DNA of 61,586 nucleotides from Gammaproteobacteria bacterium. Lineage in GTDB: Bacteria; Pseudomonadota; Gammaproteobacteria; Pseudomonadales; Azotimanducaceae. Both the position numbers and the translations under genes were made by a program. Numbering within the stretch: position 1 is the first letter of the stretch; each line of letters begins with the position of its first letter. The notes under the pieces were generated by a model. The model saw only the letters and a program-made list of their open reading frames with translations. It made no database searches and had not been told where the DNA came from. Shown here one piece after another: positions 52,961-60,151 of the stretch. The stretch lies in assembly GCA_028821405.1 (NCBI GenBank), contig JAPPGK010000061.1:1-61586 (forward strand), read 5' to 3'.

Positions 52961-53706
52961 GCGCACCCGATCTCTCGGCAAGGATTCTCGTCGTCGATGA
53001 CGAGGCGCACCTGGCGGCCGGGATTCGCGAGAACCTCCTCGCGGAAGGCTACGTGGCCGAGACGGCCCACAACGGGGCCGAGGGCCTTCGCGCGGCACGC
53101 GACGCGTCGTACGACCTGATCGTTCTGGACGTGGCCATGCCGGAGATGGATGGTCTCGAGATGTGCCGGGCCCTGCGCCGGGAGGGCATCGAAACACCGG
53201 TGCTGTTCCTCACGGTTCGCAGCGCGCCCGAAGACCGGATTGGCGGTCTCGAGGCGGGCGGCGACGACTACCTGGTCAAACCCTTCCATCTGAAGGAACT
53301 GCTGCTCAGGATCGTCGCCATCCTGCGCCGCACCAAGTGGTACAACGAAACCACGGCCAAGCTTCGCTTCGGTGGCAACGAGATCGACTTTCGCACGTAT
53401 CGAGCCTGCGCGTGGGACGGATCGGAACATGCGCTCACCCACAAGGAAGCGATGATCTTGAAGCTCCTGGCGGAACGCGGCGACGGCGTGGTGGGACGGG
53501 AGGATATCCTCGATAGGGTCTGGGGCTACGAGGTCTTTCCGTCCACGCGCACCATCGACAACTTCATCGTCCGACTGCGTCGGCGATTCGAACGCAACCC
53601 GGACGCCCCCGCCCACCTGCACACGGTCCGGGGCGTCGGCTATCGTTTCACGAAAGCGCCCCAAACCCCGGCCAGGGGCGACCGGCGGGATCGGGTGGCG
53701 CCATGA
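52957..53706 (+). CDS. OmpR-family response regulator within the heme operon
   Basis: The ATG at 52957 overlaps the kinase stop (ATGA); the product has 249 residues. The receiver domain has the acidic pair in ILVVDDEAHL, phospho-acceptor Asp58 in LIVLDVAMPEMDG, and Lys in DDYLVKPFHLKELL. The C-terminal winged helix (ALTHKEAMILKLLAERGDGV, RTIDNFIVRLRRRFE, VRGVGYRF) is OmpR/PhoB-like. It is the cognate partner of the kinase. The DNA target may include the region upstream of hemA. Confidence 0.94.
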   Translation: MSAPDLSARILVVDDEAHLAAGIRENLLAEGYVAETAHNGAEGLRAARDASYDLIVLDVAMPEMDGLEMCRALRREGIETPVLFLTVRSAPEDRIGGLEAGGDDYLVKPFHLKELLLRIVAILRRTKWYNETTAKLRFGGNEIDFRTYRACAWDGSEHALTHKEAMILKLLAERGDGVVGREDILDRVWGYEVFPSTRTIDNFIVRLRRRFERNPDAPAHLHTVRGVGYRFTKAPQTPARGDRRDRVAP

Positions 53707-54722
53707 GCGACAAGCTCCTGCTCAAGGCGCTCGCTCGCGAAGGCGTTCCGAGGCGCCCGCTGTGGATCATGCGCCAGGCAGGTCGCTGCCTCCCGGAATA
53801 CCGGGCCATGCGCGAGACCCATTCCTTCAAGGCCCTGTCCGGCAGTCCGGAACTGGCTGCCCAAGTGAGCTTGCTCCCCTTGCGGCGCTACCCCTTCGAC
53901 GCGGCCATCGTGTTCGCCGACATCATGAGCCCGCTTCCCGCGCTGGGCGTGCATTTCGACTTTGCGCCGGGACCGGTGGTGGCCGAACCGATCCGCAGCC
54001 AGGCGGGAGTCGATGCGCTGCATGACGCGCAAGTCGAGTGCCTCGCGCCGGAGGTGATCGAAACCGTCGCGCGGGTGCGTGAGGCCGCGCCCGACGACGT
54101 CGCGGTGCTCGGCTTCTGCGGCGCGCCGTGGACGTTGGCGGCGTACCTGGTCGAAGGACGCGGCGTCAAGGACTTCCCCACGCTGCGCACCTTCGCGGCG
54201 GCGGAACCCGCCGTTCTCGATGCCCTGCTTGCCAAGCTCTCGTCGGCGATGGCGGACTACCTCATCGCCCAGGCGAAGGCCGGGGCGGATGCCGTTCAGG
54301 TGTTCGATTCCTGGGCCGGGCTGCTTTCGCTGGCCGACTGGAACCGGTTGATCCGCCCCCATCTTCAAAGCTTGCTCGATACCGTTGGCGAGACCGGCGT
54401 CCCGAGGATTCTCTTCGTACAGAACGCGCCGCACCTGATGGACGCCTACGCCGAACTCCCGGCCCAGGCCATCAGCGTCGATTGGCGCACGGACATCGCC
54501 CGAGCGCAGCGGCGGTGGTCGGGGCATGCACTCCAGGGCAACATCGACCCCGCCGTCCTGCTCGGCGGGGAGGACGCCACGCGTCGCGCGGCTCGAGACC
54601 TGCTGGCGCGTGTCGAGCCCCGGGGCCACATCGTCAACCTGGGTCACGGTCTAATGCCCGAAACGCCGCTTGGGAGCATCGACGCGCTTGTCGAGGCCGT
54701 ACACAACGAGGTCGCGCCATGA
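53703..54722 (+). CDS. hemE: Uroporphyrinogen decarboxylase
   Basis: The 339-residue protein starts at an ATG overlapping the regulator stop. The N-terminal PLWIMRQAGRCLPEYRAMRE is the signature of the family; Asp in AAIVFADIMSPLPALG and the C-terminal GHIVNLGHGLMPETPLGSID complete the active-site pattern. It makes coproporphyrinogen III, the branch point between the classical and coproporphyrin-dependent routes. The following gene starts within its stop codon. Confidence 0.96.
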   Translation: MSDKLLLKALAREGVPRRPLWIMRQAGRCLPEYRAMRETHSFKALSGSPELAAQVSLLPLRRYPFDAAIVFADIMSPLPALGVHFDFAPGPVVAEPIRSQAGVDALHDAQVECLAPEVIETVARVREAAPDDVAVLGFCGAPWTLAAYLVEGRGVKDFPTLRTFAAAEPAVLDALLAKLSSAMADYLIAQAKAGADAVQVFDSWAGLLSLADWNRLIRPHLQSLLDTVGETGVPRILFVQNAPHLMDAYAELPAQAISVDWRTDIARAQRRWSGHALQGNIDPAVLLGGEDATRRAARDLLARVEPRGHIVNLGHGLMPETPLGSIDALVEAVHNEVAP

Positions 54723-55429
54723 GTGAGGAACAACGCCTCCCCGACATGAGCGAGAAGGGCCGCCGGGAGGGACGGGAGATCTCCCTCGACCGGCGTTTGT
54801 TCATGAAGTTCACGGCATTTGAGGGTTCCGCGTCGGAAGCGGCCCGGGCGCTCGCCGAGTCCGGGTTCGAGGGCGCGGTCTACCGCGACGTCAACGATCC
54901 CAAGGGCATCGGAACCCTCGTGCTGGCCGAGGATCCGACGGTCTTCGTCACGTCGCTACGCGAGAGGTTCAACGACGGGCCGTTCAGCGTCATGGCGCAC
55001 CAGCCGGCATACGACATGCTCGGCCGGACCTATTCCATCGGCTACGAAGGAGACCTTGAAGAGGTGCTCTTCGACCGACCTCGGCGTCGGATCCTCGACC
55101 CGGCGCTGTGCTGGGCGGTGTGGTATCCCCTGCAGCGCAGCAAGGCTTTCTACCGCCTCGACGACGACCGGCAACGTGCGATCCTCGGCGAACACGGCGG
55201 CATCGGCCGGCGCTACGGCGAGGCGGGGCTCGCCGCCGACGTGCGGCTCGCCTGCCACGGCCTGGACCGCAACGACAACGACTTCGTGATCGGCCTGCTG
55301 GGGCGTAGGCTGCATCCGCTGTCCGCGCTCGTGCGTGAGATGCGCGCCACGGAACAGACCTCGCAGTACCTCGACCGCTTGGGGCCGTTCTTCGTCGGAC
55401 ACGTTGTCTGGCAGTCGCCGCGTTCTTAG
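54719..55429 (+). CDS. Chlorite dismutase/HemQ-family protein, candidate coproheme decarboxylase
   Basis: The 236-residue product belongs to the chlorite dismutase superfamily: WYPLQRSKAFYRLDDDRQRA, ILGEHGGIGRRYGEAGLAAD, a CHGLDRNDNDFVIGLLGRR segment containing a likely proximal heme-ligand His at about residue 180, then LVREMRATEQTSQYLDRLGP and FFVGHVVW. The HGxIGRxY segment and the gene order, between hemE and hemH, favour HemQ/ChdC, which turns coproheme into heme b, over a true chlorite dismutase. Active-site residues need structural alignment. ATGA overlaps couple it to hemE, and hemH begins directly after its stop. Confidence 0.8.
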   Translation: MSEEQRLPDMSEKGRREGREISLDRRLFMKFTAFEGSASEAARALAESGFEGAVYRDVNDPKGIGTLVLAEDPTVFVTSLRERFNDGPFSVMAHQPAYDMLGRTYSIGYEGDLEEVLFDRPRRRILDPALCWAVWYPLQRSKAFYRLDDDRQRAILGEHGGIGRRYGEAGLAADVRLACHGLDRNDNDFVIGLLGRRLHPLSALVREMRATEQTSQYLDRLGPFFVGHVVWQSPRS

Positions 55430-56503
55430 ATGACGACTGCGGGTTTCGACGAGGGGGCGCGCAATTACGACGCCGTCCTCGTGGTCTCCTTCGGCGGCCC
55501 CGAGGGTGCCGACGAAGTAATGCCCTTCCTGGACCGCGTGCTCGCCGGCCGGCCGGTGCCGACGCCAGTAAAGGCCCGCATTGCCGAGCGCTACGCCCGG
55601 TTCGGCGGCGTCAGCCCCATCAACGCCCAGACACGCGAATTCATCGCGGCGCTCGAGGCCCGGTTGGCCGCCAAGGGACCACGACTGCCGGTGTACTGGG
55701 GCAACCGGAACTCGGCACCGTTGCTCGGCGATGCGATGCGGCGCATGGCCGGCGACGGCATCAGGAACGCCATCGCCTATGTCACGAGCGTGTTCAGTTC
55801 GTACAGCGGGTGCCGCCAGTACCGGGAGGACCTGTTCCGTGCGGCCGAAGGAGCGGAGGACGCGCCCCGGATCGACAAGCTGCGCGTCGCCTACAACCAC
55901 CCCGGCTTCATTGCGGCGATGGAGCACCGTGTGCGCGAGGCACAAGCGATGGCGCCCGAGGGGGCGGCGCTGCTATTCACCGCGCACAGCCTGCCGGTGG
56001 CCATGGCCGCGCGTGCTGACTACGAGGCGCAACTTGACGAAGCGTGCGGTCTGGTCGCGCAACGCCTAGGCGACGTTCACTGGCGGCTTGCATTCCAGAG
56101 CAACAACGCGCGAACGGGCGATCCGTGGCTCACGCCGACGGTCGAGGACGCGCTGGCTTTGATCGCGTCATCGGGCCGTCCGGCTGTCGTCGTGGTGCCC
56201 ATCGGTTTCGTCTGCGATCACATGGAAGTGGTCATGGATCTCGACGTCGAAGCCCGCACCTGCGCCGAAGGCCTGGGATTGGGCTACTTCCGCGCGCGCA
56301 CGGTCGGCACCCATCCGGCCTACGTTGACATGGTGCGGCAATTGGTCGTCGAGCGGATGTCCGCGAACCCGCTTCGACCGTACCTTGGCCGACGCGGTCC
56401 GAATCCCGACTACTGCATGCCGGACTGTTGCCTGTCGGGAAGACCCGGCGCGCCAGTGTCGACCGTGGGCGGTGTGGGCGACGTACAGCCGGCATCTCGA
56501 TGA
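55430..56503 (+). CDS. hemH: Ferrochelatase of the Gram-positive-like type (coproporphyrin or protoporphyrin)
   Basis: The 357-residue protein begins immediately after the preceding stop. VVSFGGPEGADEVMPFLDRV, FGGVSPINAQTREFI, PVYWGNRNSAPL and VTSVFSSYSGCRQYREDLF are motifs seen in actinobacterial-type ferrochelatases. The catalytic His is in LLFTAHSLPVAMA. Four Cys fall near the end, including CMPDCC at about residue 329, reminiscent of the [2Fe-2S] ligands of that lineage. With the HemQ-like neighbour it would insert iron into coproporphyrin III. The next gene overlaps its stop. Confidence 0.93.
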   Translation: MTTAGFDEGARNYDAVLVVSFGGPEGADEVMPFLDRVLAGRPVPTPVKARIAERYARFGGVSPINAQTREFIAALEARLAAKGPRLPVYWGNRNSAPLLGDAMRRMAGDGIRNAIAYVTSVFSSYSGCRQYREDLFRAAEGAEDAPRIDKLRVAYNHPGFIAAMEHRVREAQAMAPEGAALLFTAHSLPVAMAARADYEAQLDEACGLVAQRLGDVHWRLAFQSNNARTGDPWLTPTVEDALALIASSGRPAVVVVPIGFVCDHMEVVMDLDVEARTCAEGLGLGYFRARTVGTHPAYVDMVRQLVVERMSANPLRPYLGRRGPNPDYCMPDCCLSGRPGAPVSTVGGVGDVQPASR

Positions 56504-57861
56504 CCGCGGATCGTCGTCGAGACGTATTGGTCATCGGTGCCGGTCTTGCCGGCCTTGCCGCGGCGCTGCGCCTGCAGGAAAGCGGCTGCGACGTGGAAGT
56601 ATTGGAGGCGAAATCCCGGGTAGGCGGCCGGATCCGCTCGATCCGCCGCGGCGACGGCGTCGAGGAAGCGGGCGGCACGACCATCGGCGGAGGCTATCGA
56701 CGGGTGATTGACGCGGCGGCGCGCTACGGCGAGGAACTGATCGATGCGACCCCGATGCTCGCCTTCTTCCGCGAGCAGGACTTGGTGTTGCGTGGAGAGA
56801 TCATCCGTCAAGCCGAATGGCCGACACATCCTGCCAATCCGTTCCCGGCCCCGGACAAGGCACTGATGCCCTGGAACTTTTCTCGCGTGCTGACGGGGCG
56901 GGAGAATCCGCTGCGCGAACCGGGCACGTGGCTCGAACCGGGCTCAGCGCATCTCGACGTGTCGATGCACGAATGGATGACGGGACTCGGTTTCGACGAC
57001 GAGACGGTCGCCTTGGGTTACGGGCTCAACACGAGCTACGGCCACGATGCCCACGACATCTCCGCCTTGATGATGCTCGCCCGCGCCGCGTTCTCCACGG
57101 CCCAGCGCCGCCAGGTTCCCGAAGGGGTCGTCGGCTACACCGTGCGTGGCGGTGCGCAACGGATCCCGGAGGCGATGGCCAGGGCGTTGGTGAACGAGGT
57201 GCGGTTTGACAAGACAGCAACGGGAATCGAGGACGGCGCGTCCGAAGTGAGTGTTCACTGCGCCGACGGAACTTCGTATCGCGCGGATCGTGTGGTCTGC
57301 GCCGTGCCAACTCCGGCACTGCGGAGGCTAGCCTTGCGGCCCGCGTTGGCGGGACCGCAGGCGGAGGCGGTGGCCGGTCTACCCAGCCAGCCGATGACCC
57401 AGTTCTACTTCGCCACGAAGTCGGACTTCTGGAAGCATGACGGTTATGCGCCAAGCCTCTTCACCGACGGACCGGCGGGGATGGTCGCCGCTTCGCGGCG
57501 GGGCGAAGATCCCGAACGGGTGACTGGCCTGACAGCGTGGGTGATGGGACGCAACGCCCTGCGATTGGATGGCCTTTCCCCGGAACGCGCCGCTGCCACG
57601 GTCGTCGAAGAAATCGAGTCGGTACGGCCCGCCGCCCGCGGTCAGCTTGACTACATCGGTCGCCAAAGCTGGGCGGCGGATCCCTTTGCGGGTGGCGGCT
57701 GGGCCTATTTCCGGCCCGGCCAGGTCACCCGTTTCGGGTCGACCATGTCCGCGCCCCACGGTCGCATACACTTCTGCGGCGAGCATCTCGCTCGGATCGA
57801 CCGGGGCATGGAAGGTGCCATGGAGTCCGGCGAACGGGCGGCGGAGGAGATCATTTCGTGA
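56500..57861 (+). CDS. Flavin amine-oxidase superfamily protein, possible porphyrinogen oxidase
   Basis: The ATG at 56500 overlaps the hemH stop; the product has 453 residues. The FAD-binding VLVIGAGLAGLAAALRLQES starts at about residue 10, with VGGRIRS and a C-terminal IHFCGEHLARIDRGMEGAME, then SGERAAEEI, as in amine oxidases and HemY-like proteins. Its C-terminus looks closer to monoamine oxidases than to classical HemY. In this operon it is the best candidate for the coproporphyrinogen III oxidation step, but a different flavin reaction is possible. Confidence 0.8.
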   Translation: MTADRRRDVLVIGAGLAGLAAALRLQESGCDVEVLEAKSRVGGRIRSIRRGDGVEEAGGTTIGGGYRRVIDAAARYGEELIDATPMLAFFREQDLVLRGEIIRQAEWPTHPANPFPAPDKALMPWNFSRVLTGRENPLREPGTWLEPGSAHLDVSMHEWMTGLGFDDETVALGYGLNTSYGHDAHDISALMMLARAAFSTAQRRQVPEGVVGYTVRGGAQRIPEAMARALVNEVRFDKTATGIEDGASEVSVHCADGTSYRADRVVCAVPTPALRRLALRPALAGPQAEAVAGLPSQPMTQFYFATKSDFWKHDGYAPSLFTDGPAGMVAASRRGEDPERVTGLTAWVMGRNALRLDGLSPERAAATVVEEIESVRPAARGQLDYIGRQSWAADPFAGGGWAYFRPGQVTRFGSTMSAPHGRIHFCGEHLARIDRGMEGAMESGERAAEEIIS

Positions 57862-58277
57862 GCCTTCATCCAACCGCGGAGCGCATCGCCAAGGAGAGCT
57901 TCGCCTCGCTGATCGGCGTCGAGCTTGTCGAACACGACGAGGACCGGGTCGTCGTCAAACTTCCGTACCAGCGGAAACTCGGCGTCGGTCGGATCCACGG
58001 CGGTGCCATCAGCGCACTGGTGGACATCGCCGCCACGGCCGCTTTCTGGTCGTGTCCCAACGTGACGCCTACCTCCCAAGGGGCGACGGTGGGTTTCACC
58101 ATCAACTTCCTGAAGCTGGCCGTTGCGACGGATCTCGTGGCGACGGCGACCGTGCGGCGCCGGGGCGGCACACTGTGTACGGGCGATGTCAGCGTCCGAA
58201 ACGCCACGGGCGACGAAGTCGCGGCGGCGATGGTCACGTACAAGTTGACGGGGTATCGATCGAACACGGAACACTAG
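57858..58277 (+). CDS. PaaI-type hotdog thioesterase
   Basis: The 139-residue protein starts at a GTG overlapping the previous stop (GTGA). The hotdog fold is shown by KLGVGRIHGGAISALVDIAA, with the catalytic-type His-Gly-Gly, and GATVGFTINFLKLAVATDLV. Such enzymes hydrolyse acyl-CoA esters. Its tight coupling to the heme genes is unexplained; it may simply be a passenger. Confidence 0.88.
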   Translation: MSLHPTAERIAKESFASLIGVELVEHDEDRVVVKLPYQRKLGVGRIHGGAISALVDIAATAAFWSCPNVTPTSQGATVGFTINFLKLAVATDLVATATVRRRGGTLCTGDVSVRNATGDEVAAAMVTYKLTGYRSNTEH

Positions 58278-58548
58278 ACGCTCGTCCGGGTCGAGGGCGA
58301 ACCCCCATCCGGATTCCGGTAGGCGCGCAAGGCGTCGAGCACCGGGCTGCACTGGTCCGTCGTCGAACAGGAATGCGAACAGACGCCGGTCTAGCGGGGC
58401 GCCGAGTACCCGCGCAACGCGTCCCACACGGCGTTTCGCACCGCGCCGCTGTGCTTGCCACCTGTTCGTGAATGGATGCTAGCGTGTTTACCACAGGCGC
58501 CATGGCGCGTATGCTGTGTAGCACAGAACTCGTGAAACTGCATCGACG
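58278..58548. other. Intergenic region before vapBC
   Basis: The minus strand holds two short protein-like scraps of the form V-x-D-A-L-R-x-Y, one at about 58395-58440 and one, followed by RNPDGG, at about 58290-58345. They recall repeat motifs of prenyltransferase-like proteins. They are interrupted by stops and are too short to name. The vapBC operator candidate is at 58514-58526. Confidence 0.3.
58514..58526. promoter_or_regulatory. Candidate vapBC operator
   Basis: CTGTG and CACAG form a short perfect inverted repeat around TAG, 22 bases upstream of vapB. Ribbon-helix-helix antitoxins usually bind such sites to autoregulate their operon. Confidence 0.4.
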
Positions 58549-58854
58549 ATGAAGAACATCACGGTATCGGTGGACGAGGAAGTCCACCGGCTGGCACGAA
58601 TCCGGGCCGCAGAACGAGACACGTCGGTGTCCGCCCTCGTGCGGGACTTCCTTAGGCGCCTTGCGACGGGTCCCGTAGACGACACGACAGCCATCGAGGC
58701 AAGAATGGATGTGGACGAACTTCGTCGGAGGCGCCTGCGGGAGGTGCTCGCTGACATCCGCGCCACAACGGGGGGATTCAAGGCGGCGGACAACATTCCT
58801 CGTGATCAACTCTACGAACGCAACCGAGCAGATCACGACCCCGCAGGCGCGTAG
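58549..58854 (+). CDS. VapB-type ribbon-helix-helix antitoxin
   Basis: The protein has 101 residues. A ribbon-helix-helix DNA-binding domain occupies the first 45 residues (MKNITVSVDEEVHRLARIRA, then ERDTSVSALVRDFLRRL). The Arg-rich C-terminal tail (ELRRRRLREVLADI) would wrap the toxin. It is followed 5 bases later by the vapC gene, which is the expected order for an antitoxin-toxin operon. Confidence 0.88.
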   Translation: MKNITVSVDEEVHRLARIRAAERDTSVSALVRDFLRRLATGPVDDTTAIEARMDVDELRRRRLREVLADIRATTGGFKAADNIPRDQLYERNRADHDPAGA

Positions 58855-58859
58855 GGTTC

Positions 58860-59294
58860 GTGCGCTTCGTCGACACCAACGTTCTGATTTACGCGGCGAG
58901 TCCGGCACCCGACGAGGCGACCAAGCAGCGAAGCGCCCAACGCCTTCTCGAAGCAGGGGACTTGGCGCTGTCGGTGCAGGTGTTGCAGGAGTTCTATCAC
59001 CAGGTGACGCGCCCGACCCGTCCAACGCCGTTGACGCAGGATCACGCACTGCAGTTCATCGCCAGTCTGGGAGACTTCCCTGTTCAGGCCATAACCCTCG
59101 ACGTGTTTCGAAACGCCGTGGCGATCAGCCGTCGCTTTCGGCTGTCCTATTGGGACGGCGCGATTCTCGCTGCGGCAACCGCTGCGGGTTGCGATGCCGT
59201 GTATTCGGAGGACATGAACGCCGAGCAGGACTACGGCGGCGTGCGCGTGATCAATCCGTTCTCCGAACCGGATGGTGGGCCGCGCCCAAACTAG
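58860..59294 (+). CDS. VapC-type PIN-domain ribonuclease toxin
   Basis: The 144-residue PIN domain protein starts at GTG 58860. The acidic active-site residues are visible: Asp5 in FVDTNVLIY, Glu44 in VLQEFYHQV, Asp99 in SYWDGAIL and Asp118 in YSEDMN. VapC toxins cleave tRNA or rRNA. The toxin appears intact. Its end overlaps the convergent acetyltransferase gene by 4 bases. Confidence 0.9.
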   Translation: MRFVDTNVLIYAASPAPDEATKQRSAQRLLEAGDLALSVQVLQEFYHQVTRPTRPTPLTQDHALQFIASLGDFPVQAITLDVFRNAVAISRRFRLSYWDGAILAAATAAGCDAVYSEDMNAEQDYGGVRVINPFSEPDGGPRPN

Positions 59295-60136
59295 GTTGAT
59301 TCGGCTATCGTCTGGGAGCGAGGGATACCGGGACCTCCCGCAACGGCGTCGGCGCAACGAATGCAATGGTTCCGGTCGCAGCGAGTCCGCGCAGGGGACG
59401 CTTGAATCGCCTTGGTTGCGAGCGCGATGGCTGCTTGGGCCGGAAACGCGCGCCAGACACTGTTGGCCACGCGTTCACGCCGTTCGACGACGGCCAGCAC
59501 CTCGTCGAAAGCGCCGAAACCTCGAGAGCAACCGCCCACGGCAACAGCAGTCGCATTGCCGTCGGGTCCATTGGCCCAGCGTCGAAATGGCCGTCGGCCC
59601 GCAAGTTCTTCGGCTGCATGCAGCGCCGTCATCGCTTCAAGGCCGACGCCCATCAGGAGGATGTCGCCGCCACGCTGTGCGAGTTCTCGGATCGGCGCAT
59701 AGACGTCCAGCGCGGTCTGTCCATCCACGAGGGTTCTGGCATCCGGGCCGACAGCCGCGAACGAGTTGAGCGGGTGCATGCCTCTCACGGCACCATCCAT
59801 GTTGAGAAGCGCCGCTGGAACCGCGCCCATGTCACGGTCGATCTCCCCACACGTCGGCATGTACACGCGACCGATACCGGTCGTCGGGCCTTGGAAGCCG
59901 TCTTCGATCCCATTTCGGGCCATCGGCGTCTGGTCGTTGGGTCGGGGAACGCCGAATGTCGACGAAAAAGATGGCACAAGGATTGTCCCGCCACCTTCAA
60001 GCAACCCGCCTAGGACGGCTTGGGCACCTCCCCGTATCGGGCCGAAAGAGGAGAGGCTGCTGTGGACCATCAACGGGCGCGCACTAAACCCCATTCGCGT
60101 TGCCGCCGACGCGATGGTGCGTTGATCGACCGCCAT
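59291..60136 (-). CDS. Aminoglycoside N3-acetyltransferase family protein
   Basis: The 281-residue protein has the AAC(3)/YokD fold motifs: LMVHSSLSSFGPIRGGAQAV, a TILVPSFSSTFGVPRP block, and HPLNSFAAVGPDARTLVDGQ with the catalytic-type His. ILLMGVGLEAMTALHAAEEL follows. Family members acetylate amino groups, and only some give drug resistance, so I would not infer a resistance phenotype. Its 3' end overlaps vapC. Confidence 0.9.
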   Translation of the reverse strand: MAVDQRTIASAATRMGFSARPLMVHSSLSSFGPIRGGAQAVLGGLLEGGGTILVPSFSSTFGVPRPNDQTPMARNGIEDGFQGPTTGIGRVYMPTCGEIDRDMGAVPAALLNMDGAVRGMHPLNSFAAVGPDARTLVDGQTALDVYAPIRELAQRGGDILLMGVGLEAMTALHAAEELAGRRPFRRWANGPDGNATAVAVGGCSRGFGAFDEVLAVVERRERVANSVWRAFPAQAAIALATKAIQASPARTRCDRNHCIRCADAVAGGPGIPRSQTIAEST

Positions 60137-60151
60137 TGAACCCGAACGCGC

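Noticed and set aside
59291-60136. Aminoglycoside resistance determinant
   Set aside because: The family match is good, but many members do not act on drugs and no mobile or resistance context is present.
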